Origin: Paenibacillus sp. JQZ6Y-1
Lineage (GTDB): Bacteria; Bacillota; Bacilli; Paenibacillales; Paenibacillaceae
Reading direction: 5' to 3'
Assembly (NCBI RefSeq): GCF_040719145.1
Contig: NZ_JBFDUZ010000001.1
Span: 2,542,001-2,606,000, forward strand
Length of the DNA stretch: 64,000 nucleotides
In this document: piece by piece, positions 17,669-25,763 of the stretch
Layout: each line of letters starts with the position of its first letter
Position numbering within the stretch: the first letter of the stretch is position 1
Translations under genes and position numbers: made by a program
The notes under the pieces: generated by a model
The model's database searches: none
Seen by the model: only the letters and a program-made list of their open reading frames with translations
Told to the model about the DNA's origin: nothing

Positions 17669-18907
17669 CTACCCTTTGACGACCTTGCCATAGGTTCCGC
17701 CGCCTCCGGCGCTTAGTGTTAATGTACCGGTTCTGGCTTGATGGATGTAGTCTGCAATGTCAGTACCGACGATAGTAGCGAGGTCGGTGGTTGATGTGTT
17801 GTGTAAAATATCCATTTCGGTGCCAAACGCATCTAGTAGGCGGTTCATTTTGGCAGGACCAAGACCCGGAATGAATGCTAATGGTACTTGGTAACGATAC
17901 GGTGGTCGGCTTGCTGGGGGCTTAGGCTCAGGGCGGTCAGCGATGTTCAGGACGCGATCCAGAACGCCGATGGTTAATTTGGTGCTGCCGCAGTAAGGAC
18001 AGCGCTCGAGCGCCGCCTCTGGCTCGTGAATGATATGCTCGCAGTTCATGCAGTAGGTTCGATGGTATTTGCCGAGACGTGGATCAAGCCCGTAATTGGC
18101 TTCGATATGTCGTCCGTTGGTACCACGCAGTACTTGTTTCAGCTCGTCGAAGCTAGGTTCCTGCATTTGCATAACATTATATTCACGACCAATTTTACCG
18201 AGCGAATGGGCGTCGGAGTTGGTTAGCAATGGATAAGCGTCCAATTCGCTAATATAACCTGCCATTTCGGTATCGGCGCTGAGTCCCAGCTCGCCGCCGT
18301 CGATCTGATCCAAGTTCAGCACATGCTCCATCCGATCGGTGACACTACCATAAATACCTTTGTGCGGGGTAAACATATGCGCGGGCATAAATAGCCCACC
18401 GCGTTGTTTCACCTGCTGTTGCAGTTCACGATAACTCGTACGCAGACGCTGAGAACTCAGCTGGAGATTCTTCATATACTTGCCCATCCAATGAGCGAAA
18501 TCATCCATCATATCTAGATTGCGAAAATACACCAGTACATGCGCTTCATGATAACCCGGCTCACGAATCTCAATCTCGGAGCCGAGCAAAATGGTCGTAT
18601 CGCGATACCGAATACCGCCCCCCGGAATCTCACTCATCTCGCCACTTGCAATCAGATTACGAATATCCTGACGAACGCCGGGTGAGTGGCAGTCGATAAT
18701 GCCGATCAAGTTGATACCTTTACGCAGAGAAGCTTCACGAGCAATATTGGCAAAGGTCAGATTGCGACTGCCGCTGATCTTGACCGGCTGTCCGTCCTCG
18801 CTGCGCCCAATATGAATGTGCAGATCTGTATAGATGCGCTGCAAACCTGTAGACGTATCGCGGGTTGAGTCTGGCTGTGTGGTTTGCTTGTTCATCCTGT
18901 GATCCAT
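17669..18907 (-). CDS. yqxK: PHP-domain endonuclease Q-like protein (YqxK family)
   Basis: 412 residues from the ATG at 18907 that overlaps the nudF stop as TGATG, implying translational coupling. The N-terminal PHP domain has the first motif DLHIHIG, then IDCHSP, ligands in EIEIREPGYHEAHVLVYF, GGLFMPAHMF, and LTNSDAHSLGKIGREYN. A zinc ribbon follows (CMNCEHIIHEPEAALERCPYCG) and the C-terminus has a helix-hairpin-helix-like segment (FIPGLGPAKMNRLLDAFG). Archaeal relatives (EndoQ) nick DNA 5' of deaminated bases. In B. subtilis yqxK is also next to nudF. Repair function is inferred from the family. Confidence 0.85.
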   Translation of the reverse strand: MDHRMNKQTTQPDSTRDTSTGLQRIYTDLHIHIGRSEDGQPVKISGSRNLTFANIAREASLRKGINLIGIIDCHSPGVRQDIRNLIASGEMSEIPGGGIRYRDTTILLGSEIEIREPGYHEAHVLVYFRNLDMMDDFAHWMGKYMKNLQLSSQRLRTSYRELQQQVKQRGGLFMPAHMFTPHKGIYGSVTDRMEHVLNLDQIDGGELGLSADTEMAGYISELDAYPLLTNSDAHSLGKIGREYNVMQMQEPSFDELKQVLRGTNGRHIEANYGLDPRLGKYHRTYCMNCEHIIHEPEAALERCPYCGSTKLTIGVLDRVLNIADRPEPKPPASRPPYRYQVPLAFIPGLGPAKMNRLLDAFGTEMDILHNTSTTDLATIVGTDIADYIHQARTGTLTLSAGGGGTYGKVVKG

Positions 18908-19482
18908 CACTGTCCCGGCTTGCCGCCGAGCTTGATTAGCTGCCATGCCTGCACTGCCATAATCGTCTTCGCATCGCTGATCTGATTGTTGGCAATTTGC
19001 TCGTATGCTTCTTCCAGCGTGATTTTACTCATTTCCAGAAATTCGTCCTCATCCAGCTTGGCTTCACCCTCGATCAGCTCATCCGCCAGATACAGATGAA
19101 TCAGTTCATCCGCAAAGCCCGGCGATGTATAAAAGGAAAACAACAGCTTCAGCTCTTTCGCCTCATAGCCAGTTTCTTCTTTTAATTCACGTGCAATCGC
19201 ATCCTTCGGATCTTCGCCCGGCTCTAGCTTGCCTGCGGGAATCTCAACCTGTGTCCGCCCGAGCGGCTGACGGAATTGCTCAACAACGATCATTTTATCG
19301 TCATGAATTGCCAGTACCGCAACCGCCCCGTTATGACGAATAATCTCACGTTTGCTTGTTTCGCCGTTAGGCAGCTGTACGGTATCAACTTGCAGCTTGA
19401 TCACTTTGCCGTCAAAAATCTTTTCGGTGGACAGTGTAATTTCGTCCAATGCGGGATTCGGTGTATGCTTGGAATTTTTCAT
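18907..19482 (-). CDS. nudF: ADP-ribose pyrophosphatase (Nudix hydrolase)
   Basis: 191 residues from the ATG at 19482 with AGGAGG upstream. The Nudix box is complete: GKLEPGEDPKDAIARELKEE followed by TGYEA, near residues 86-108. The flanking VVEQFRQPLG and SFYTSPGFADE segments are typical of NudF, which splits ADP-ribose to AMP and ribose-5-phosphate. Its stop overlaps the start of the PHP-domain gene. spoIIM, which lies between fur and nudF in B. subtilis, is not here. Confidence 0.93.
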   Translation of the reverse strand: MKNSKHTPNPALDEITLSTEKIFDGKVIKLQVDTVQLPNGETSKREIIRHNGAVAVLAIHDDKMIVVEQFRQPLGRTQVEIPAGKLEPGEDPKDAIARELKEETGYEAKELKLLFSFYTSPGFADELIHLYLADELIEGEAKLDEDEFLEMSKITLEEAYEQIANNQISDAKTIMAVQAWQLIKLGGKPGQ

Positions 19483-19552
19483 GATGAGCCTCCTGAACAG
19501 GTTTAGTATATGCAGCAACATGTCTCAACATCTTGCCGATGAGTGGTACTTG

Positions 19553-20686
19553 TTATGCCTTCACTTTCGCAGTTTCGCGTACAATCTCAATTACCAGACG
19601 TGCAGCATTAATCAGCTCATCGCGGTGAATACGCTCGCTTGTCGTGTGAATATCTTGATAACCTACTGCCAGATTAGCGGTTGGTACGCCCATGCCATTG
19701 AAAATATTAGCGTCACTACCACCGCCAGTATGGAAAATATCATTCGGCAGACCAAGATTGGCGGACGCGCGCTGAGCAAGTGCCACCACTTCGTCATCGG
19801 CTGTAAATTTGTAGCCCGGGTAGACAATCACGCTCTGGAAATGAGCTTTAGCACCAAAATCGGCACATGTCTGTTCCAGCGACTCTTTCATCGCTTCCAG
19901 TTGGGCAACAACCTTTTCGTGCACCAGACTGCGCGCCTCAGCTTCTAGACGAGCATAATCGCATACGACATTCGTTGCGCCGCCGCCCTCGAATTTGCCG
20001 ATATTCGCAGTGGTCTCGTGGTCGATGCGTCCCAGCTTCATGCGCGAGATTGCTTTACCTGCTACTTGAATGGCACTGATGCCATCTTCGGGATTCACAC
20101 CTGCATGGGCAGATTTTCCGTAGATTTCCATGACAACACGTGCTTGCGTCGGTGCGGCTACAGCAATGGTTCCTACTGCGCCATTGGAATCGAGTGCATA
20201 ACCAAATTCAGCATCCAGCAGCGATGCGTCCATCGCACGCGCACCCATCAGACCGGATTCTTCGCCTGCGGTGATAATCAGCTGAATTTGACCATGCGGG
20301 ATATTTTGCTCGCGTAATACACGTACCATCTCGAACAGTGCCGCTACACCGGCTTTGTCATCTGCGCCGAGAATGGTGTCACCTGCGCTGCTGATCCAGC
20401 CCTGTTCGTCGATAACTGGTTGAATCCCAATCCCCGGTGTTACAGTGTCCATATGAGTGGTGAAGAAGATTTTTGGGAAAGGCTGCTCCGTATTCGGTGC
20501 CAGCGTTGCAATCAGATTGCCTGCGCCATGCCCTGTTTTTGCCGCCGATTCGTCCTCCACTACAGTAAAGCCAAGGGCGATCAGCTTCTCTGTCAGCACG
20601 TCAGCGATCACACGCTCGTGCTTCGTTTCGCTATCAATCTGTACCAGTTCCATAAATTCTTCAATCAATCTGCTTTGGGATACCAC
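19553..20686 (-). CDS. M20 family dipeptidase/tripeptidase T-like (YqjE)
   Basis: 377 residues from the GTG at 20686, preceded by AAAGGAG at 9 bases; the open frame upstream lacks a ribosome site. It belongs to the peptidase T-like M20 clan: metal ligands in FFTTHMDTVTPG, LGADDKAG, ITAGEESGLMG and a late HTGGGSDANIFNG, and a lid domain around residues 180-290 (GKSAHAGVNPEDGISAI). It probably cleaves small peptides in the cytosol. It stands alone between nudF and the divergent prli42 gene. Confidence 0.9.
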   Translation of the reverse strand: MVSQSRLIEEFMELVQIDSETKHERVIADVLTEKLIALGFTVVEDESAAKTGHGAGNLIATLAPNTEQPFPKIFFTTHMDTVTPGIGIQPVIDEQGWISSAGDTILGADDKAGVAALFEMVRVLREQNIPHGQIQLIITAGEESGLMGARAMDASLLDAEFGYALDSNGAVGTIAVAAPTQARVVMEIYGKSAHAGVNPEDGISAIQVAGKAISRMKLGRIDHETTANIGKFEGGGATNVVCDYARLEAEARSLVHEKVVAQLEAMKESLEQTCADFGAKAHFQSVIVYPGYKFTADDEVVALAQRASANLGLPNDIFHTGGGSDANIFNGMGVPTANLAVGYQDIHTTSERIHRDELINAARLVIEIVRETAKVKA

Positions 20687-20916
20687 AACAATTCGCTCCT
20701 TTAATCTACATACAATTTCGATAGTACATCCGACCAGACGCATCCTAAGAGATAGTATCCACGCGCCGTTAACGCCTTATATCAGAGCTGACATAAGGAT
20801 GATAAACCTCTTTGCAAATGGACAGCGGAATGGGTATGATAACAGGGATACGCCTTTTGGGGGCGTACAGGGTTAGACCTGTAAGATCATTTACCACTCG
20901 GCAAAGGAGTCTCGTT

Positions 20917-21012
20917 ATGCAACAGAAAAAATGGTTTAAAGTATTCGTTTATGTCATGCTGCTCGCGCTAGTCGGATCAGTTATTTTCTCCCTTGTTCAG
21001 CCGTTTTTATAA
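20917..21012 (+). CDS. prli42: Stressosome-associated miniprotein Prli42
   Basis: 31 residues beginning MQQKKWFKVFVYVM and continuing as one hydrophobic membrane helix ending in QPFL. AAAGGAG lies 6 bases before the ATG at 20917. Size, the QxKKW start and the single helix match Prli42, described in Listeria as a membrane anchor linking the RsbR stressosome to envelope stress. Its last 16 bases overlap the 3' end of lipB on the opposite strand. No stressosome genes are in the window. A longer upstream in-frame start exists but has no ribosome site. Confidence 0.85.
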   Translation: MQQKKWFKVFVYVMLLALVGSVIFSLVQPFL

Positions 21013-21698
21013 AGGCTGTCCCATACCGGCTGCTCATAGCCAAAATGGCGCACAAAATGCGGTACCATATCCTCGGCAACCTGACGGATATCATATGCGC
21101 GGCCGGTCATATCCTCTAATGATGTTACCCCGTATTGCTCAATTCCACACGGAATGATTCCACTGAAGCCTTCATGTTGAATACCCGACGTTACATTAAA
21201 TGCAAATCCATGACTCGTAATAAAGCCCTTACGATTACGGCACTTGTTAAACTTAATACCAATGGCAGCAATTTTCAGATCACCGATCCAGACACCGGTG
21301 TATTCTTCCTTGCGTCCCGCTTCGATCCCCTGATCTGCCAGATAGTCGATAATGACCTGCTCCAACGTACGCAGATAGGTATGCGGGTCCATGCCTTTGG
21401 CAATATCAAGCAGCAGAATCGGATACCCAACCAATTGCCCCGGACCGTGATATGTAATGTCCCCGCCACGATCAATTTGAAAAACGGCGATGCCGCGTTC
21501 CTTCAGCTCTTCCTCGCTCCACAGCAGATGCTCAGGATGGCGCTGTGAACCGATCGTATAGGTTGGCGGATGCTGAAGCAACAACAGCTGTTCGTCTAGC
21601 TCTCCTTGATCAATCTGCTGTACCAATTCCTTTTGTCTGTCCCATGCTGACGCATATTCCATCAAAGGAGTATAAGACACGTGAATGGACCTGCTCAT
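20997..21698 (-). CDS. lipB: Lipoyl(octanoyl) transferase
   Basis: 233 residues from the ATG at 21698, with GGGAG 9 bases upstream; other in-frame ATGs lie 5'. The family blocks are present: HPPTYTIGSQRHPEHLL, QIDRGGDITYHGPGQLVGYPI, WIGDLKIAAIGIK with the catalytic lysine, and FSGIIPCGIEQYGVTSLE with the catalytic cysteine. It moves octanoate from acyl carrier protein to lipoyl domains. Its neighbour BkdB carries such a domain, so the placement makes functional sense. The 3' end overlaps prli42 tail to tail. Confidence 0.95.
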   Translation of the reverse strand: MSRSIHVSYTPLMEYASAWDRQKELVQQIDQGELDEQLLLLQHPPTYTIGSQRHPEHLLWSEEELKERGIAVFQIDRGGDITYHGPGQLVGYPILLLDIAKGMDPHTYLRTLEQVIIDYLADQGIEAGRKEEYTGVWIGDLKIAAIGIKFNKCRNRKGFITSHGFAFNVTSGIQHEGFSGIIPCGIEQYGVTSLEDMTGRAYDIRQVAEDMVPHFVRHFGYEQPVWDSLYKNG

Positions 21699-21757
21699 GC
21701 TGAAACACTCCCTCCCCATCGTTACCCTCAATTACGGAATATGAAGAAAACATAAGC

Positions 21758-21791
21758 AAAAGGTCGACAAAACCGTATGGCTGTCAACCTT
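21758..21791 (-). terminator. Terminator of the bkd operon
   Basis: Stem AAGGTCGACA / TGTCAACCTT (one mismatch), followed on the minus strand by TTTTGCTTATGTTTTC, 80 bp past bkdB. Confidence 0.65.
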
Positions 21792-21870
21792 CTGCATATG
21801 CGTATTCCGCTACGTATTCACTTTATTTAATGTACCGCATTCGCTCATGCAATACAACTTTGAGCGTGTA

Positions 21871-23277
21871 TCAGTACAGCTTGGTATCCATATTGTAGCC
21901 TTCGAGATTGTCTTTTACCCGTTGCAGGAAACGACCGCTAATGACGCCATCCAGAATCCGGTGATCCAGCGACATACACAGATTCACCATCGAACGGACA
22001 CCGATCATATCGTTGATTACAACTGGACGTTTCACAATCGATTCAAAGGTCAGAATCGCTGCTTGCGGATAGTTGATGATCGGATATGACAGTACCGAAC
22101 CGAAGGAGCCGGTATTGTTGACGGTAAATGTACCGCCCTGCATATCGTCCAGCTTTAGCTTGCCATCGCGGGTACGACGAGCCAGATCATCAATCTCGTG
22201 TGCGAGCCCGGCGATATTTTTCTGATCGGCGCGCTGGATCACTGGCGTCATCACCGAATCCTCCGTACCGACAGCCAGCGACACGTTAATATCGCGTTTC
22301 ACGATAATCTTATCAACCGCCCAGACGGAGTTGACGATCGGATAATCCTTGATCGCGTTCACGACTGCTTTAATCAGAAACGGCAGATAGGTCAGGGTAA
22401 TGCCTTCGCTACGCTTGAATTCATCCTTGAGCTTGTTGCGCAGCATAACCAGATTGGTCACATCGACCTCAATCATCGTCCACGCATGCGGGATTTCCGA
22501 TACGCTTTGACGCATATTGCGGGCAATCGCATTACGCAGCGGAGTCACGTCGATCATATGCTCGCCGCGTCCCGGTGCAGAATCACTTTGCTCCAATTCG
22601 ATCTTCGGAATGGCTGGCGTTTCGCTCAAATGAATACCGGAATTACGAACGGCATAATCAGTTGTCGACGGTGTTGATGCTGCAAAGGATGCAGATTGTG
22701 CAGAAGGTGCTGCCTGTTGTGGTGCAGCAGACGGTGCAGTTCCTGCTACGGCACTGCCATTTTCGACAGCCTTGAGCACATCGCGGCGAGTAACACGTCC
22801 GCCTGCGCCTGTGCCTTGAATCAACGACAAATCCAGCCCGTGCTGAGCAGCCAGCGTTTGTACTGCTGGAGAATAACGTCCAGCCATAGCTCCCGATGCT
22901 GCTGGTGCAGCCGTACGCTGTGGTGCTGGTGCAGACGATGCAACAGCGGAAGTCGATGGTTGCGCTGCTGGCGCTGCCGGTACAGTCGGTTGGGTTGCCT
23001 GTGGTGGAGCGGCTGGCGCTTCGCCCTCTCCATGAATACGGCAAATAATCTCGCCAACAGCAACTTCTTGACCTTCCGCTGCCAGCAGCTCGCCCATGGT
23101 GCCTTCCATAATAGATGGAATCTCGGCGTTTACTTTATCGGTAATCACTTCACAAATCGGTTCATACTGGTCGACCGGATCGCCGGGCTGTTTGAGCCAT
23201 TTGGCGATGGTTGCGGATACGAGCGATTCCGCCAGTTGCGGCATCGCAATATCAGTCGGTTTTCCTTGTTGAGGCAT
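21871..23277 (-). CDS. bkdB: Branched-chain 2-oxoacid dehydrogenase E2 (dihydrolipoyl acyltransferase)
   Basis: 468 residues from the ATG at 23277, with AGGAG upstream. The lipoyl domain covers about 5-82 with the lipoyl lysine in ITDKVNAEIPS. An Ala/Pro/Ser-rich linker follows, then a peripheral subunit-binding domain near 130-170 (YSPAVQTLAAQHGLDLSLIQG), a second flexible linker, and the catalytic domain from about 245 to the end with the active His in SLDHRILDGV. It transfers branched acyl groups to CoA. It is the last gene of bkdAA-bkdAB-bkdB. The closely related pyruvate complex E2 was considered; the partner subunits are clearly the BkdA type. Confidence 0.9.
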   Translation of the reverse strand: MPQQGKPTDIAMPQLAESLVSATIAKWLKQPGDPVDQYEPICEVITDKVNAEIPSIMEGTMGELLAAEGQEVAVGEIICRIHGEGEAPAAPPQATQPTVPAAPAAQPSTSAVASSAPAPQRTAAPAASGAMAGRYSPAVQTLAAQHGLDLSLIQGTGAGGRVTRRDVLKAVENGSAVAGTAPSAAPQQAAPSAQSASFAASTPSTTDYAVRNSGIHLSETPAIPKIELEQSDSAPGRGEHMIDVTPLRNAIARNMRQSVSEIPHAWTMIEVDVTNLVMLRNKLKDEFKRSEGITLTYLPFLIKAVVNAIKDYPIVNSVWAVDKIIVKRDINVSLAVGTEDSVMTPVIQRADQKNIAGLAHEIDDLARRTRDGKLKLDDMQGGTFTVNNTGSFGSVLSYPIINYPQAAILTFESIVKRPVVINDMIGVRSMVNLCMSLDHRILDGVISGRFLQRVKDNLEGYNMDTKLY

Positions 23278-23417
23278 TATTTTCACTCCTGAAAATTGCC
23301 GGTCACCCTGTAGATGAACCGGCAATTTATTTTGGTTGTTGTTGCGAACTACACAAGATGGCGCGGACAGGCGGTTCGACCCTCCGCTGCCATGAGATGA
23401 TGCAAATACAATATATG

Positions 23418-24401
23418 TTAGAAAAGAGCCAGATCGCGCATAGCAGCTTTTACTTTATCCTTGTTCAGCATATACGCTTTTTCCTGCGGTGGGTTGATCG
23501 GCATTGCCGGTGCATCTGGTCCTGCCAGACGGCGAATCGGCGCATCCAGCTCAAACAAGCATTCTTCCGCGATAATCGCAGCCACTTCGCCACCTACGCC
23601 GCCTGTTAGATTGTCCTCATGCACGATCAGCACTTTCCCCGTACGGCGAGCCGCATCAATGATACCCTGACGGTCGATCGGTTGAATCGTACGCAGATCC
23701 AGTACATGACTGGTGATGCCTTCTTGCTCCAATTCGTCTGCTGCTTGCATGATGAAATGCAGCGGCAGACTGTAGCTGATTACGGTAATATCGTCGCCTT
23801 CGCGCAGCACATTGGCTTTGCCGATCGGCACAACATAATCATCCTCTGGTACATCGCCTTTAATCAGCTTATAACATTTTTTATTTTCAAAAAAGAGCAC
23901 TGGGTCTGGGTCGCGAATAGCTGCTTTGAGCAGCCCCTTCGCATCGTACGCAGAAAATGGAGCGACGATTTTTAAACCAGCGGTTCCAAAAAACACGGAC
24001 TCCATACATTGCGAGTGATACAGACCGCCGAAAATACCGCCGCCGATCGGCGCGCGTACAACCAGCGGACAGCTCCAGTCGTTGTTAGAGCGGTAGCGAA
24101 TCTTCGCCGCTTCACTAATAATCTGGTTCGTCGCTGGCAGCATAAAGTCCGAATATTGCATCTCGGCAATCGGCTTCATACCGTACATTGCTGCACCGAT
24201 CGCCACACCGGCAATCGCCGATTCGGACAGCGGCGTATCCATGACGCGATCTTCGCCGTAGAGTTCTTGCAGCCCTTTGGTTGTGGTGAATACGCCGCCT
24301 TTGACGCCGACATCCTCACCGAGTACGAATACATTCTCGTCCAGCGCCATCTCTTCCTTCATCGCCAGACGAATCGCATCAATATATTCCATCATTGCCA
24401 T
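23418..24401 (-). CDS. bkdAB: Branched-chain 2-oxoacid dehydrogenase E1 beta subunit
   Basis: 327 residues. The ATG at 24401 overlaps the bkdAA stop as TAATG. Family blocks include FVLGEDVGVKGGVF, MDTPLSESAIAGVAIGAAMYG, the nearly invariant ISEAAKIRYRSNNDWSCPLVVRAP region and IRRLAGPDAPAMP, which agree closely with B. subtilis BkdAB. With E1 alpha it decarboxylates the oxo acids of leucine, isoleucine and valine using thiamine diphosphate. Confidence 0.92.
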   Translation of the reverse strand: MAMMEYIDAIRLAMKEEMALDENVFVLGEDVGVKGGVFTTTKGLQELYGEDRVMDTPLSESAIAGVAIGAAMYGMKPIAEMQYSDFMLPATNQIISEAAKIRYRSNNDWSCPLVVRAPIGGGIFGGLYHSQCMESVFFGTAGLKIVAPFSAYDAKGLLKAAIRDPDPVLFFENKKCYKLIKGDVPEDDYVVPIGKANVLREGDDITVISYSLPLHFIMQAADELEQEGITSHVLDLRTIQPIDRQGIIDAARRTGKVLIVHEDNLTGGVGGEVAAIIAEECLFELDAPIRRLAGPDAPAMPINPPQEKAYMLNKDKVKAAMRDLALF

Positions 24402-25429
24402 TACTGTGCATCCTCCCCGTCACCTGCAAATACGTGCAGCAGTGTGTCTTCCGCGCGCGGATAAGGGGCGTTGTCCGCGTATTCGGTCGCTTCCTTCATG
24501 ATCTGCGTGCATTCCTTTTGCAGCTCTTGATCTTGCTCTTCGGTCCAAATACCGCAATCCAGCAAATACTGCTTGTAGCGCGGCACGCCGTCTTTTTTCC
24601 AGTTCGCGTCCACTTCTTCCTTGGTCCGGTAAGCCAGATCGTTATCGGAGGTGGAGTGCGGGGACAGACGGTATACCATCGATTCGATCAGTGTCGGACC
24701 TTCGCCGTTCATGGCACGTTCGCGTGCTTCTTTGACCGCAGCGTAGACTTCTAGTACGTCATTACCATCGACACGAATACCAGGGAAGCCGTAACCGAGT
24801 GCGCGGTCGCTGACCTTGCCACTCAATTGCTTGTGCAGCGGTACAGAGATCGCGTACTGGTTATTTTCACACATAATGATAACCGGCAACTTATGTACAC
24901 CGGCAAAGTTACAGCCTTCGTGGAAGTCGCCTTGGTTGCTTGAGCCTTCACCAAACGTTACGAAGGATACAAGCTTCTGCTTCTTCATCTTAGCGGCAAG
25001 GGCTACACCGACAGCGTGTGGCACCTGCGTCGTTACCGGGCTAGAGCCTGTTACAATGCGCAGACGCTTGCTGCCGAAGTGACCTGGCATCTGGCGTCCG
25101 CCGCTGTTTGGGTCTTCCGCTTTGGCGAATGCCGACAGCATCAATTCACGGGCAGTCATACCAACAGACAGTACAAATCCGTAATCACGGTAGTATGGCA
25201 GGAAATAATCTTGCTCGCGATCCAATGCAAATGCCGCACCGACCTGAGTCGCTTCCTGTCCAACACCGGATACGTGGAAATTAATTTTACCAGCGCGTTG
25301 CAGCAGCAGACAACGTTCGTCAAACTTACGCGCCATCATCATATATCGATACAGTTCAATCGCCTGTTCGTTGCTTAGCCCGAGCTGTTCATGTCGGGTT
25401 TGCTGGTCAATAGTACCTTTTGCGTTCAT
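24401..25429 (-). CDS. bkdAA: Branched-chain 2-oxoacid dehydrogenase E1 alpha subunit
   Basis: 342 residues from the ATG at 25429, which follows GGAGG; the open frame extends 55 codons further 5' without family similarity. The thiamine diphosphate motif appears as TFGEGSSNQGDFHEGCNFAG (about 160-180), and the phosphorylation-loop-like YRLSPHSTSDND follows. It is the first gene of bkdAA-bkdAB-bkdB and has its own promoter, because a strong terminator separates it from lpdV. That promoter carries a FapR-like operator. The complex provides isobutyryl-, isovaleryl- and 2-methylbutyryl-CoA for branched fatty acids. ptb, buk, bcd and bkdR of the B. subtilis operon are absent here. Confidence 0.92.
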   Translation of the reverse strand: MNAKGTIDQQTRHEQLGLSNEQAIELYRYMMMARKFDERCLLLQRAGKINFHVSGVGQEATQVGAAFALDREQDYFLPYYRDYGFVLSVGMTARELMLSAFAKAEDPNSGGRQMPGHFGSKRLRIVTGSSPVTTQVPHAVGVALAAKMKKQKLVSFVTFGEGSSNQGDFHEGCNFAGVHKLPVIIMCENNQYAISVPLHKQLSGKVSDRALGYGFPGIRVDGNDVLEVYAAVKEARERAMNGEGPTLIESMVYRLSPHSTSDNDLAYRTKEEVDANWKKDGVPRYKQYLLDCGIWTEEQDQELQKECTQIMKEATEYADNAPYPRAEDTLLHVFAGDGEDAQ

Positions 25430-25641
25430 TACAGGTACCTCCTTCATCAATAGCGAAGCCGATGTTCGGCTTCTTGGCTGTGTGGAATATCCTTCATCCG
25501 ATGGGATGCACGTTGCCTTTGGTCTGTATAGGTTAAGGGTACACTTCTGTCTACTCATTCGCAAATGACGCTTCGTTATCTTCAAGCAGGACAACGTTTA
25601 TGACGTAATTGCCTACCGCAGATACGCGTTCATTGGCGCTT

Positions 25642-25684
25642 GTCTTAAAACCTGGTACTAAGACTTAGGTACAACCCTATTATA
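25642..25684 (-). promoter_or_regulatory. bkd promoter with FapR-like operator
   Basis: A perfect -10 box TATAAT lies at 25684-25679 on the minus strand, with only a weak -35. Just downstream of the expected start is the plus-strand sequence TTAAAACCTGGTACTAA (25645-25661), within a wider palindrome GTCTTA...TAAGAC. It differs at two positions from the FapR operator consensus as I remember it (TTAGTACCTGGTACTAA). Confidence 0.55.
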
Positions 25685-25704
25685 AGCATACTTTCTGGCA
25701 AAAG

Positions 25705-25749
25705 AAAAGATGGATTTGTCCATTCCGCAGAATGGGCAGTCCATCTTTT
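25705..25749 (-). terminator. Terminator of lpdV
   Basis: Stem AAAAGATGGA / TCCATCTTTT with an inner TCCATTC/GAATGGG arm; T-rich on both sides. It isolates lpdV from bkdAA. Confidence 0.88.
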
Positions 25750-25763
25750 ACGATTTGTTGAAA

